From positions 806,001 to 870,000 of the forward strand of contig NZ_JAATJK010000001.1 of the NCBI RefSeq assembly GCF_011927785.1: a stretch of DNA of 64,000 nt, read 5' to 3'. The notes beneath the pieces were generated by a model. It worked only from the letters and a program-made list of their open reading frames with translations. It was not told the DNA's origin and did not search any database. The DNA comes from Micromonospora profundi (GTDB lineage Bacteria; Actinomycetota; Actinomycetes; Mycobacteriales; Micromonosporaceae). Position 1 is the stretch's first letter. Every line of letters begins with the position of its first letter. Shown here piece by piece: positions 49,101-57,113 of this stretch. Both the position numbers and the translations under genes were made by a program.

Positions 49101-51261
49101 CGCCGCCGAGGTCGAAGAAGCTGTCGGTGGCACCCACCTCCTCCGCCCCGATGACCTCCTGCCAGACGGCGGCCAGCCAGCGTTCGGTGTCGGTGCGCGG
49201 CGCGACGTACCCGGTGGCCGGAGGTGTCGTCGGCTCGGGCAGTCGCGTGGGGTCGAGCTTGCCGTTCGGGGCGAGCGGCAGCTCGGGCACCGTGACCAGG
49301 ACGGTCGGGATCATGTACGTCGGCAGCCGGTCCGCCAGGTACCGGCGCACGTCGTCCAGGTCGGGTTCGCCGGTGAGATAGGCGACGAGGTGGGTCGCGT
49401 CGTGGAGGAGGACTGCGCACTGGCGGACGTGGGGGTGGCGGCTGAGCGTGTGTTCGATCTCGCCGAGCTCGACGCGTTGGCCGCGGATCTGGACCTGGCG
49501 GTCGCGGCGACCGAGGAATTCGAGGATGCCGCCGGGGAGCCAGCGGACGAGGTCGCCGGTGGCGTACATGCGTTGTCCGGGCTGGTCGGCGTGGGGGTCG
49601 GCGAGGAAGCGTTCGGCGGTGAGGCCGGGCCGGCCGTAGTAGCCGTAGGTGACGCCGGTGCCGGCGACGAACAGCTGTCCGGGTACGCCGATCGGGGTGG
49701 GGCGGAGGTGTTCGTCGAGGGCGTACGCGCGGTGGTTGGGCAGGGCGGTGCCGATCGGGGTCGGTCCGGTCAGCGGCTCGTCGGTGCACAGGTAGTCGGT
49801 GACGACCACTGTGGTCTCGGTGGGCCCGTAGCAGTTGTGCAGTTCGAGGCCGGGCCGCGACCAACGGCTGGCCTGCTCGGGCGGCAGGGCCTCGCCCGCG
49901 CTCCAGACGGCGCGCAGCGCGGTGCCGGCGAAGTCGTCGGGCTCGAGCAGTGCCAGAACGGCTGTCGAGATGAAGGACAGCGTCACCTGTTCGGCACGGA
50001 TGAGCGTCGTGAACGCGGCCGCGTCGGCGATGGTCTCGCGAGGTGCGCTGATCATTGTCGCGCCGGCGAGCAGTGTGGCGTAGCAGTCGCAGATGCTCGC
50101 GTCGAAGGCCGGGTTGGAGGTCTGGGCGACCCGATCGGCGGGGGTGGTGCGGAACAGTTGGACAGCTGTCTCGCAGAAGGAGTAGGCGCTGTGGTGGGGC
50201 ACCAGGACGCCCTTGGGGGTGCCGGTGGACCCGGAGGTGTAGAGCAGGTACGCCGGATCGTCCGGTCGGACGTCGATCTCAGGTGGGGTGTCCGGGCCGC
50301 TGTCGTCGCGGTCGTCGAGGTTCCAGTGGGGAATGTCGGTGGGGGCCGCCGGTGCCAGGTCGGTGGTGGTCATCACGAGCCTGGTGCCAGCGTCGGTGGC
50401 CAGGAGGGCGAGCCGGGCCGGTGGATGTTGGGGGTCCAGCGGCAGCCAGGCGGCGCCGGCCTTCATGACGGCGAGTTGGGCGATGGGCAGGTGGATGCCG
50501 CGGTCCAGGAGCAGCCCGACGATGTGGCCGGGGCCGATGCCGTGCCCGTGCAGGGCGTGGGCCAGTCGGTTGGATCGGCGTTCGAGTCGGTCGTAGGTCA
50601 GTTCGGCGCCGGCGAACCGGATGGCCACGCGGTCCGGGGGGTGGCCGAGGGTGACGTGGTGCAGCAGGCCGGGGGTACGCGGGACGGGTGGCGGGTTCCA
50701 GCCGTGCAGGACCAGGTTCCGTTCGGCCGCCGGCAGGATGTCGATGGCGGCGACCGGCCGGTGCGGGTCGGCCAGCCCACCGGCCAGCGCCGCGGTCAGA
50801 TGATCCAGCAACCGGCCGGCCCGGCCTTCGTCCGACTGGTCCGCCGGGCATTCCAGTGTGAGGTCCGTGGACCCCACTGTGAGCGTGAGGTCGAACGGGC
50901 TTCCTGCTGCTGTGTCGCGCCCGGCCAGGCCAACCTGGAACCGCGCATCGGTGCCGGCTGAGGTGTGGCAGCGCGCGGTCAGCTCGGCGAAGCCGGGGTT
51001 GCCGCTCAGGTCGGCGCGCCACACCGCGCCGCCCGACCTGATCGCCAGATCCGTTTCTCCGGTGTACCGGTGCAGGACGGTCAGCAGCGCGGCCTGCCAC
51101 AGGGCGGAGCAGGTAACGCCGTGGCGCTGGGCGTGTCCGCGGGCGGCGTCGGCCAGGTCGTCAGGCGCTCGCCGCGTCACTGTGGTGCCGCGGCGGCGGG
51201 CGCGGTGAACCCGGTCCGACGTGAGATCCGTGGTGGCCAGGTCGACAAGGTTGTCGCTCAC
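43108..51261 (-). CDS. Giant NRPS: partial C-A-T-C-(partial A)-C-A(Ser)-T-TE
   Basis: 2717 aa from the GTG at 51261, which has AAGGAG 5 bases upstream; the longer frame upstream is not coding. Order: truncated C (1-185, no HHxxxDG), A1 (about 195-690, TSGSTGTPKG near 339, FDASICD; residues D-A-C-F-W-A-C-V-V, unassigned), T1 (GGDSLHA near 715), C (750-1215, HHIVADGW near 903), an A-domain remnant (about 1217-1345) without core or carrier, a charged helix (1360-1400), C (1400-1840, HHIVADGW near 1540), A2 (1860-2350; D-V-W-H-F-S-L-I-D, serine), T2 (LGANSLH near 2395), TE (2440-2710, GGWSLGG near 2525). The A2 core DNA is repeat B copy 2. It starts 14 bases after the type II thioesterase gene. 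With its leading C inactive, A1-T1 probably initiates a chain. Confidence 0.9.
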   Translation of the reverse strand: MSDNLVDLATTDLTSDRVHRARRRGTTVTRRAPDDLADAARGHAQRHGVTCSALWQAALLTVLHRYTGETDLAIRSGGAVWRADLSGNPGFAELTARCHTSAGTDARFQVGLAGRDTAAGSPFDLTLTVGSTDLTLECPADQSDEGRAGRLLDHLTAALAGGLADPHRPVAAIDILPAAERNLVLHGWNPPPVPRTPGLLHHVTLGHPPDRVAIRFAGAELTYDRLERRSNRLAHALHGHGIGPGHIVGLLLDRGIHLPIAQLAVMKAGAAWLPLDPQHPPARLALLATDAGTRLVMTTTDLAPAAPTDIPHWNLDDRDDSGPDTPPEIDVRPDDPAYLLYTSGSTGTPKGVLVPHHSAYSFCETAVQLFRTTPADRVAQTSNPAFDASICDCYATLLAGATMISAPRETIADAAAFTTLIRAEQVTLSFISTAVLALLEPDDFAGTALRAVWSAGEALPPEQASRWSRPGLELHNCYGPTETTVVVTDYLCTDEPLTGPTPIGTALPNHRAYALDEHLRPTPIGVPGQLFVAGTGVTYGYYGRPGLTAERFLADPHADQPGQRMYATGDLVRWLPGGILEFLGRRDRQVQIRGQRVELGEIEHTLSRHPHVRQCAVLLHDATHLVAYLTGEPDLDDVRRYLADRLPTYMIPTVLVTVPELPLAPNGKLDPTRLPEPTTPPATGYVAPRTDTERWLAAVWQEVIGAEEVGATDSFFDLGGDSLHAIQLVARIRDHRNVDLQPRHLFAHPVLDQFAALLDEAAPLAVDEPITPVPRTGPLPCTRQQEGLWFQHQFDPSSATYHIGLRLWVRGELDVAALGRAVHALVVRHEALRTRFVDKVGVPAQVVDDPPPMTPLPVVDIEPADVEAWVAREIRRPLDLAAGHLFRCPLARIAADEHVLLIVVHHIVADGWSARILGAELSRLYAVEAGAADEALPALVLQPADHAVWQRDKQRRAELERQVAYWRDTLADLPTVDFPTDRPRPAQRTGAGVTVSRRLPGDLATAARAYGRTHRVSFLAVHQAALLTVLHRHTGQHDLPIGSIFSGRTRPEIEPLVGFFANPLVLRTDLTGRPTFADLVRRCHDTVLDAGAHQDAPFALVVESLRPEVTGQTNPLFQISLSLQPPGTSLPGLALAGATAEALDVSTGYARFDVALAVIDLADGGLELQVEYSTELFDADRIDRLVEQFTTALARGLAEPDRPTDEIDVLPPAERDRVLRDWSSRAALPPGVGAAAGTTVVTDTPGRRVYVLDAALRPAPIGVPGQLYVAGTGAAQGDPDRPALTACRFLADPYADRPGKRMYDTGDIARWRSDGVLEHLGRGDRQDEGTARQDEGRDPQNGHGAGQPRPPIVDAAVAPPPPAPRGELDAEIAELERRLAERALLERLLEEKRAARARRDAARRVVPVPRDGSLVCTYQQEAMWFEHQLDPDSPVNHIAFALRLRGALDVAALGRALHALTVRHESLRTRFVAEDGRPRQVIDPPADALPLPVAELDAGTVEEWAAAEISRPMDLTVGGLLRTALARLSPDEHVLALVIHHIVADGWSATILSDELTRLYAAGTSGAQARLPELAVQPADYAVWQRARLDGGERERQLDFWRETLADLATIDLPTDRPRPLSPAGDGADRWRQVPDGLAQAAREYARARRVSLLTLTQATLLTVLHRYTGQTDLPIGSIFSGRTRADTEPMVGYFVNAVVLRTRLDGDPSFDGLVGRCHETVLAATAHQDVPFGLVVDALHPERVPGRNPLFQVNLSLQPPAAAQGDLTLGTVTAEPMPVSGGHARFDLAMAVIDSPDGRIELGVEYATELFDADRINRLLDHFLTALANGLDRPEQPAREVEIMPAAERHQVLHDWNDTTTGYHHEPLHHLVERIAEHTPNAIAVIDHDGTHHTYRDLDTTANKLAHRLHHHGITPGDHVGVCLPRGIHLVTTLLAIWKTAAAYVPLDPELPPERLTAMLHDATPPLVITTSTHTEAFPTTLDVTDTTNDDTGCTPDDCTLHTHTTTADDTAYLIYTSGSTGAPKGVAVPHRGLHNRITWMQDTYHLQTDDRVLQKTPYGFDVSVWEFFWPLTTGATLVLAAPGGHRDPDYLHQLIVDEGVTALHFVPTMLQTFLDATADRGPLGQVRRVFCSGEALPADTAHRFLTTWPHIELHNLYGPTEASIDVTAWQCEPNSTTVPIGQPIANTRAYVLDNRLRPTPIGIAGELHIAGTGLAHGYHNRPGLTAERFRTDPYGPPGQRMYATGDLARWRSDGTLEYLGRTDRQIKLHGQRVELGDIEHALCQHAAVDRSAVAVRHGVLIGYIVGDADPADVRRFLADRLPTYMVPTTVVALPDLPVTPHGKLDTARLPEPAPPPEAGHVEPRTDTERWLAEVWENLLRVERVGAGDNFFDLGANSLHTTQLAARVRDGLGLDVHLRHVFANPVLEDFARHLDESAKAPAEANGPLVGLQPRGSQSPLFLVHPVGGAVTHYLTLATMLGDDQPVYAIEDPELHGTAPAGSLAERAGRYLDLVRGVQPHGPYHLGGWSLGGPVAMEMAGQLRDAGEEVGVVLALDSALPVPGQNPTDLETLTWFVLDTAGTAGVPLPDVDLDALRGLDRQALDTVALDVLAQAGLAPPDTHDDLRTRMRAFATNIAHYAAYRPRNYLGRLVLVTAEDNRATDDVSAWQAHAPRLEHLTVPGDHFTMLRPPHVRDLAAVVRRVLEQGAGACGPRFV
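44713..45770. repeat. Repeat B copy 2
   Basis: Partner of 23881-24935. It forms most of the Ser-type A2 domain of the giant NRPS. Identity remains high at synonymous sites. Codon choice (almost all C-ending on the coding strand) contrasts with the flanking C and T domains. Confidence 0.85.
47230..47600 (-). pseudogene. Degenerate A domain within the giant NRPS
   Basis: After the C-domain end (RVLRDWSS) the frame keeps only fragments of an A domain: TTVVTD, RRVYVLD, GQLYVAGTG, KRMYDTGD and LEHLGRGDRQ. The ATP-binding loop, the specificity region, the A8 hinge, the A10 lysine and the whole carrier domain are missing. All deletions keep the frame, so the large protein is still made. This module can neither activate nor hold an amino acid. 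Confidence 0.85.
50680..51261 (-). pseudogene. Truncated condensation domain at the N-terminus of the giant NRPS
   Basis: About 185 residues align only with the C-terminal half of the neighbouring C domains (ALLTVLHRYTGETDL, LLDHLTAALAGGLADP). The N-terminal half with HHxxxDG is absent. Two internal blocks, those corresponding to IEPLVGFFAN and HQDAPFALVV in an intact copy, are deleted. It cannot catalyse peptide bond formation and may persist as a structural lead for A1. Confidence 0.8.
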
Positions 51262-51275
51262 CGCTGCTCCTTGGG

Positions 51276-52037
51276 TCAGCGTGCCCGGACGAGGTCGTCG
51301 CCGATTCTCCGAATGACCTGCTGCTCGGCCTCCGGGCCGAAGAAGTGCCCGCTCGGGACGACGTCCAGGTCGAACCGGGCTGTCGTCTCGGCCTGCCACC
51401 CCGCCATCTGGTCGGGAGGCGCTGTCCAGTCTTCGGCGCCGGCGAAAGCGCGGATCCGCACGTCGAGCGGCGTGTGCGGACGGAACCCGTGTGTGCTGAG
51501 CACTGTGAGGTCGGCACGCAACGTGGGCACCAGCGCCCGCACCAGCTCCGGTTCGGCGAGGACTTCGGGCGGCGTTCCGCCCATCTCCCGCATGTAGCCC
51601 TCGAGCCCGTCCGTGCGCCCTTCCCACGGCCAGACGTCGTCGTCGTTTACCGGTGCGACGTCGCACGCGTGGAAGAGCATGAAGGGCATCGGCATCGCGC
51701 GCTCGCGCAGGGCGTGTGCGAGCGCCCAGGCCACCCGGGACCCCATGCTCACGCCGTAGCAGGCGAACGGTCGGTCCAGGAGCGGCAGCAGCGCGTTCAC
51801 CAGCGCGTCGACGAGTGGTGCCATCCGGTCGAACGCCGGTTCGCCGAACCGGTCGGCGCGTCCCGGCAACTGCACAGCGATCGGCTCGACGGACGCGGGC
51901 AGGAGACCGGGCCACTTCCGGTACATCGCGGCGCTGCCGCCGGCGTGGTGGAAGCACAGCAGCCGGACCTCGGACGGTTGCTCGCGGCGCCCGAATCGCT
52001 TGAACCAGCGCCGGTCGACGTCCTGCAGCTGGGTCAT
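51276..52037 (-). CDS. Type II thioesterase
   Basis: 253 aa, ATG at 52037, 14 bases after the MbtH stop. It has FHHAGGSA at the N-terminus, QLPGRADR, the nucleophile motif YGVSMGS (Ser near 97) and a C-terminal GHFF with the catalytic His. The length and motifs are those of editing thioesterases that remove wrong acyl groups from carrier proteins. Unlike the Cys enzyme at 10634, this one has the normal Ser. It precedes the giant NRPS in the operon. Confidence 0.9.
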   Translation of the reverse strand: MTQLQDVDRRWFKRFGRREQPSEVRLLCFHHAGGSAAMYRKWPGLLPASVEPIAVQLPGRADRFGEPAFDRMAPLVDALVNALLPLLDRPFACYGVSMGSRVAWALAHALRERAMPMPFMLFHACDVAPVNDDDVWPWEGRTDGLEGYMREMGGTPPEVLAEPELVRALVPTLRADLTVLSTHGFRPHTPLDVRIRAFAGAEDWTAPPDQMAGWQAETTARFDLDVVPSGHFFGPEAEQQVIRRIGDDLVRAR

Positions 52038-52051
52038 CGCGGGGACCGGAA

Positions 52052-52264
52052 TCAGCTCGTGGTGGCTGTGTCGCGGCGGGCGCTGCGCGGACGGATGTCG
52101 GTCCAGTTCGCCTCGACGTAATCGAGGCAGGCCTGACGACCGTCCGGGCCGTGCACGACGCGCCACCCGGCCGGAACGGCAAGCGTCGCCAGCCAGAGCG
52201 AGTGCTGATCCTCATCGTTGACGAGCACGAGGAATGTGCCGTCGGGGTCATCGAAGGGGTTCAT
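52052..52264 (-). CDS. MbtH-like protein
   Basis: 70 aa, [18 protein letters not shown] followed by [24 protein letters not shown], the complete MbtH family signature; the usual SLWP is SLWL. These small proteins bind and activate A domains and are often required for their solubility. First gene of block B. The ATG at 52264 lies 7 bases after the TAGGGT box of its promoter, so the message is probably leaderless. Confidence 0.95.
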   Translation of the reverse strand: MNPFDDPDGTFLVLVNDEDQHSLWLATLAVPAGWRVVHGPDGRQACLDYVEANWTDIRPRSARRDTATTS

Positions 52265-52271
52265 GTCGCTG

Positions 52272-52310
52272 ACCCTAGGACGCCCGGTGGTGCCGCATCT
52301 GTCACGTGAA
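52272..52310 (-). promoter_or_regulatory. Shared-type promoter of the MbtH operon (leaderless)
   Basis: Minus strand: TTCACGTGAC from 52310, then 21 bases, then CCTAGGGT with TAGGGT at 52277-52272. Both blocks and the spacing are identical to the promoter at 3128-3166 on the other strand. With 7 bases between the box and the ATG, transcription would start at or next to the start codon. Confidence 0.6.
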
Positions 52311-52313
52311 ACG

Positions 52314-52347
52314 AGGACGGGAAGGCCCGTGGGCTGCCGCATACGTT
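52314..52347 (+). promoter_or_regulatory. Possible promoter of the C-A-T-E NRPS
   Basis: AGGACG near 52314 and TACGTT at 52342-52347 fit only the GAC core and the TANNNT box of the shared promoter type. The interval 52265-52459 is otherwise non-coding and divergent, with the MbtH promoter on the opposite strand. Weak assignment. Confidence 0.3.
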
Positions 52348-52459
52348 GGCGATGGCGTTGGCGCGGCTGCGGGCGACGGAGGAGTGGACGCATTCGTCGA
52401 CCGCCGGACTCGACCCGCTGGAACGAGTGCCGCGGGACGACACAGGGACGGGATGACCA

Positions 52460-55400
52460 ATGACTGATCTGCAACGACGCATCGCAGCCCTCTCGCCGGA
52501 GCAGCGGGCCCGGTTGGAGGAACGCCTCGCCGAGATGGCCGCCGCCCGTGGTCACCGGGTGAGCACCGCCATCAAGCCGCGTGACCGCGACCGGCCCACA
52601 CCGCTGGCGATCCAGCAGCAGCGCGAGTGGACCTTCGCCCAGTTCCAGTCGATCACCATCCCGGGTGCGTTCCGGGTCGAGGGTGAACTGGACGAGGACC
52701 TGCTTCGCCGCGTTCTCGCCGAGGTGGTGGAACGGCACGAGATACTCCGGTCCACGGTGGAGATGCAGTCCGACGGGACCATGGCGCAGGTGGTGCACCC
52801 GACCACGTCGGTGCCGGTACCCATCGTCGATCTGTCGCACCTGGCCGACGACGAGCAGCGGGCCGAGCTGCGCGAGAGCTGGCAGTCCGAGGTCCAGATG
52901 CCGTTCGACCCCGGGGAGCCGCTGCGGCTGCGGGTCCGCGTGTTCCGCCTGGCCGAGCAGACCCACGTCGTCTTCATCACCGCCGACCACGTGGCCGCCG
53001 ACGCGTTCTCGGTGGGCCTTCTGGTCCGGGAGTTCGCCACCCTCTACGTGGGCGCCCCACTCGACCCGCTGGAGATCCAGTACGGCGACTTCGCGGCCTG
53101 GCAGCGGTCCGTCGAGGCGGAGCGGATCGACGACGAGACCCGGCACTGGCAGGAGACCCTTGCCGGGATCCCGGCCGGACTGGGGCTGCCCACCGACCGG
53201 CCGTACCCGGCGCGCCCGACGTTCGCCGGGGCGTCCCACCTCACCGAGCTGCCGGCCGCGGTCTCCACCGACCTGCGCCGCCTGGGCGAGCGCGAGGGCG
53301 CATCGCCGGGAATCCTCCTGCTCGCCGCCTGCGCCGTGCTGCTGCACCGGTACACCGGCCGCGACGACGTCGTCATCGGCGAGAACGTCGCCGGCCGCAA
53401 CCGGGCCGAACTCGAACCGCTCATCGGCTGCTTCGTGGGGGCCCTCCCGATGCGGATGCGGCTCACCGACGAGCAGACCCTCGCAGCTGTGGTGCGACAG
53501 GCCCGGGACACGGTGGTGACCGCCTACGACCACCAGGATCTGCCGGTGGACGGCATGCTGGACCGGCTCGGCCTCGGTCTGGAGGCCGCGTCCGCCACCC
53601 TGTTCGACATGTGGCTCGACGTGCGTACGCCGGAGCGGGACCTTGAGGTCCCGGGCCTGCGCATCAGCGCCGAGACGATCGAGACGGACCTGATCGCCGC
53701 CACGCCCCTGACGCTGGACGCCGACCCGAACGGCGACACGCTGCGACTGCAGTGGATCTACATGACCGAGCTGTTCGACGCCGAGACCATGCAGGTGCTC
53801 GCCGATCAGTTCGTCCGGATCCTGCGGGCGTTCGTCGACGCGCCCGACACGACGGTGGGCGACCTGCCGCTGGCTGTCGCACCGGCATCCCCGGCGGCGG
53901 TCGAGCAGACGTCGGACGCCGCCCGGGACGATGCGCCGGGCTTCGTCGAGCTGTTCCAGCGCCGCGTCGCACAGGCCCCGTTCGCTCCGGCGGTGGTGCA
54001 CGACGGCGTCCCGACCAGCTACGACGAGCTGAACCGCTCCGCCAACCGACTCGCCCACCGGCTGCGGGCGCTCGGTGTCGACCGCGACACCACTGTGGGC
54101 ATCCTTGTGGACCGCTCACCCCGGCTGGCCGTGTCGATCGTCGGCGTGCTCAAGGCCGGCGCCGCGTACCTGCCGATCGACGCCGCCTATCCGGCCGAGC
54201 GCATCGCCGGCATGCTCGCCGACGCGGGCGTCCGCGTGCTGGTCTCCGAGGAACGGCTGGCGTCGATCGGGGCCGACTCGGTGGACCACACGGTGCTTGT
54301 GGACGACGGGGCCGGCGGCCCCGACACCGACCTGCCGGGACCGGATCCCGACGCACCGGCCTACGTGGTGTTCACGTCCGGCTCGACCGGGCGACCCAAG
54401 GGCACAGTGATCGAGCACCGGTCCCTTGTGACGTACGCGCGCGACGTGGTGGACCGGCTCGGGCTCGGCGCCGGCGACCGGTTCCTGCAGTTCGCCTCGC
54501 CCAGCTTCGACGTGCTCGCCGAGGAGTTGTTCCCGACGTGGCTGGCCGGCGGTTGCGTGGTCATCCCGGCCCGGTCGCTGTTGAGCGGTGGCGAGGACCT
54601 CACAGCCCTCATCGAGCGCGAGTGGCTGACAGTGATCGAGCTGCCCACCGCGTACTGGCACGAGTGGGTGCGTGAACTCGACCGGACCGGCCGGCGGCTG
54701 CCCCGGTGCCTGCGCCTGGTCATCATCGGTGGCGAGCCGGTCCTCGCCGACCGGCTGGCCATGTGGAGGAAACTCGACGTACCGCTGATGAACTGCTACG
54801 GGCTGACCGAGACGACGGTCACCTCGACGTTCTTCCGCCTGGACCCGGCCGGGCCGGTGGTCGACTGGCCCAACCTGCCGATCGGCACCCCGCTGCCCTC
54901 GGCGGACCTGCGCGTGCTCGACCACCGGCTCCGTCCGGTGCCGCTCGGCGGCACCGGGGAGCTGTACATCGGCGGCGTCAGCGTGGGGCGCGGCTACGTG
55001 GGACAGCCCGGCCTGACCGCGCACCGCTTCGTCGCCGACCCTGATCCGGCGCGGCCGGGCCGCCGGCTGTACCGCACCGGCGACCTGATCCGCCGGCGGG
55101 TCGACGGCAACCTGGAGTTCGTCGCCCGGGTCGACCGGCAGGTCAAGATCCGTGGCTTCCGGGTGGAACCTCTGGAGATCGAGTCGGTGCTCAGCCGCCA
55201 CCCGGGGGTCGCCGAGACCGTCGTGTCGGTGCACGAGCCGGCCCCGGGCGACAGGCGCCTGATCGCGTACGTGGTGCCCGGCCCGGACGGGATGCCCGAC
55301 CTCGGCGAGCTGCGCCGGTATCTCGACGGCGAGTTGCCGGCGTACCTGGTGCCCGCCGCGTTCGTCCAACTCGACGCGATCCCGCTGACCGCCAACGGCA

Positions 55401-57097
55401 AGGTCGACCGGGACCGTCTGCCGGCGCCGGACGAGGGCCGGCCCGATGTGGGCCCGGCCTACGCGGCACCGCAGTCGCCGATCGAGCGGACGCTCGCCGG
55501 CATCGTCTCGGCGGTGGTCGGCGTCGACCCGGTCGGCGTCGACGACAACTTCTTCGAGATCGGCGGCGACTCCATCCTCGCGATCCAGGTCGTCGCACGG
55601 GCGCAGGAGGCGGGCCTGCGGCTGTCCCCGCAGGACCTCTTCGCGCACCCCACGATCGCCACCCTGGCCGTGGCGGCCAGCGCCGCGCCCACCATCGACG
55701 CCGAGCAGGCCGACGTGATCGGTCCGGTGCCCGTCGCGCCGAGCCAGCGTTGGTTCGGCGCCGCCGCGATCGCGGAGGCACGGCACTGGAACCGGTCGGT
55801 GAAGCTGGATCTGCCCGCCCTCATCGAGCCGGAGCTGATCGAGACGGCCGTCGAACACCTGATGGGCCACCACGACGGGCTGCGTCAGCGGATCCTGCTG
55901 GCCGGCCCCGACCGCATGCGCGTGCGGATCGCCCCGCGCGGCGACCTCACACCGTTCAGCGGGTACGACCTGACCGATCTCGACGAGGCGGCGCAACGAC
56001 GCCGGATGGATGAAGTGGGCGCCGAGATCCAGGCAGGTCTGGACCCGGCCGTCGGGCCGCTGATCCGGTTCGCGTGGTTCCGCTGCGGTGGCGGCCAGCC
56101 GGACCGGCTCGCCATCGTCGCCCACCGCCTGGTCGCCGACGCCTGGTCGATGCGGATCCTTGTCGAGGACCTGGGCCGCGCCCTCGCCTCGCTGGCCGCC
56201 GGCGAGCCGGTGGCGCTGCCGCCGAAGACGACGTCATGGCAGTCGTGGGTACGGCGGCTGGTCGCGTACGGGCGTACGCCCGCGGTGCAGGAGCAACGTG
56301 CGTTCTGGGCCGACCTGGTCGCCTCGGCCGGCGACCCGGTCCCGGCCGACCGCCAGGCGGAGCCGGAGGCCGACACCGCGGCGACCGAGCAGACGATCAC
56401 CGTGGCGCTCGACGCCCCACGGACGGCCGAGCTGCTCGCAGCCCCGGAGGCGCTCAACTGCGAGATCGACGAGTTGCTGCTCACGGCGCTCGGCCGGACC
56501 CTGCGCGCGTGGAGCGGCGCCGGGCGGCATCTGGTCGACGTCGAGCGGCCCGCCCGCGCGGCGCTGTTCGACGACGTCGACCTGGGCCGCACAGTGGGCT
56601 GGGTCAGCCAAACCCATCCGCTGCCGCTGACCGGCGACCCGGACGACACGCCCGAGACGAGCCTGAAGGCGGTCAAGGAGGCGTTGCGCGCGGTGCCCGC
56701 CGACGGTGTCGGATGGTCGCTGCTGCGGTTCGACCCCGAGCCGGTGCCCGCAGTGCCGGTCGAGCTGGCCTTCACGTACCTCGGCGACGTCGACCCGCCC
56801 GGCTTCACCTCGGCGTCCGCTCCGGTCGGCCCGGACGCCAGCCCTCGTGGGCGACGGCCGTACCCGATCGCTGTCGAGGCGTCGCTGGCCGGCGGCGCCC
56901 TGGTGGTCCGCTGGCGCTACAGCGAGATCCGGCACGACCAGCAGACCATGCAGGTCCAGGCCGACAGTTACCTCGCCGAACTTGAGGCGCTCATCGAGGC
57001 GGCGCGGCAACCGGCCGAGACCACGCACTCGCCGACCGACTTCCCGCTCGCCCGCGTCGACCAATCCCGGCTCGACGCTCTGCTCAGCCGGCTCTGA
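52460..57097 (+). CDS. NRPS C-A-T-E with degenerate epimerase motifs
   Basis: 1545 aa, ATG at 52460. Order: lead helix ([21 protein letters not shown]), C (60-480; motif DHVAADAFS with His177, Asp181 and Ala for Gly182), A (500-1010, [10 protein letters not shown] near 638, FDVLAEE), T (IGGDSILA, Ser near 1037), E-type domain (1100-1530). A-domain residues D-V-E-E-I-G-C-V-T carry two acidic positions, suggesting a basic amino acid (Lys/Orn/Arg-like). The last domain is recognised as epimerase by [10 protein letters not shown] and FTYLGDVD. Its HHxxxDG motif reads HRLVADA (Arg1223 replaces the catalytic His), and EGHGRE reads ERPARA. The domain may be inactive or have another job. It heads the right-hand + strand operon. 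Confidence 0.88.
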   Translation: MTDLQRRIAALSPEQRARLEERLAEMAAARGHRVSTAIKPRDRDRPTPLAIQQQREWTFAQFQSITIPGAFRVEGELDEDLLRRVLAEVVERHEILRSTVEMQSDGTMAQVVHPTTSVPVPIVDLSHLADDEQRAELRESWQSEVQMPFDPGEPLRLRVRVFRLAEQTHVVFITADHVAADAFSVGLLVREFATLYVGAPLDPLEIQYGDFAAWQRSVEAERIDDETRHWQETLAGIPAGLGLPTDRPYPARPTFAGASHLTELPAAVSTDLRRLGEREGASPGILLLAACAVLLHRYTGRDDVVIGENVAGRNRAELEPLIGCFVGALPMRMRLTDEQTLAAVVRQARDTVVTAYDHQDLPVDGMLDRLGLGLEAASATLFDMWLDVRTPERDLEVPGLRISAETIETDLIAATPLTLDADPNGDTLRLQWIYMTELFDAETMQVLADQFVRILRAFVDAPDTTVGDLPLAVAPASPAAVEQTSDAARDDAPGFVELFQRRVAQAPFAPAVVHDGVPTSYDELNRSANRLAHRLRALGVDRDTTVGILVDRSPRLAVSIVGVLKAGAAYLPIDAAYPAERIAGMLADAGVRVLVSEERLASIGADSVDHTVLVDDGAGGPDTDLPGPDPDAPAYVVFTSGSTGRPKGTVIEHRSLVTYARDVVDRLGLGAGDRFLQFASPSFDVLAEELFPTWLAGGCVVIPARSLLSGGEDLTALIEREWLTVIELPTAYWHEWVRELDRTGRRLPRCLRLVIIGGEPVLADRLAMWRKLDVPLMNCYGLTETTVTSTFFRLDPAGPVVDWPNLPIGTPLPSADLRVLDHRLRPVPLGGTGELYIGGVSVGRGYVGQPGLTAHRFVADPDPARPGRRLYRTGDLIRRRVDGNLEFVARVDRQVKIRGFRVEPLEIESVLSRHPGVAETVVSVHEPAPGDRRLIAYVVPGPDGMPDLGELRRYLDGELPAYLVPAAFVQLDAIPLTANGKVDRDRLPAPDEGRPDVGPAYAAPQSPIERTLAGIVSAVVGVDPVGVDDNFFEIGGDSILAIQVVARAQEAGLRLSPQDLFAHPTIATLAVAASAAPTIDAEQADVIGPVPVAPSQRWFGAAAIAEARHWNRSVKLDLPALIEPELIETAVEHLMGHHDGLRQRILLAGPDRMRVRIAPRGDLTPFSGYDLTDLDEAAQRRRMDEVGAEIQAGLDPAVGPLIRFAWFRCGGGQPDRLAIVAHRLVADAWSMRILVEDLGRALASLAAGEPVALPPKTTSWQSWVRRLVAYGRTPAVQEQRAFWADLVASAGDPVPADRQAEPEADTAATEQTITVALDAPRTAELLAAPEALNCEIDELLLTALGRTLRAWSGAGRHLVDVERPARAALFDDVDLGRTVGWVSQTHPLPLTGDPDDTPETSLKAVKEALRAVPADGVGWSLLRFDPEPVPAVPVELAFTYLGDVDPPGFTSASAPVGPDASPRGRRPYPIAVEASLAGGALVVRWRYSEIRHDQQTMQVQADSYLAELEALIEAARQPAETTHSPTDFPLARVDQSRLDALLSRL

Positions 57098-57113
57098 CCC
57101 GACGGGAGTGGTG

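Noticed and set aside
51262..52251. N-terminal extension of the giant NRPS frame up to 52251
   Set aside because: It overlaps the type II thioesterase and MbtH genes in another frame, is Arg/Pro-rich, and a strong ribosome site precedes the GTG at 51261.
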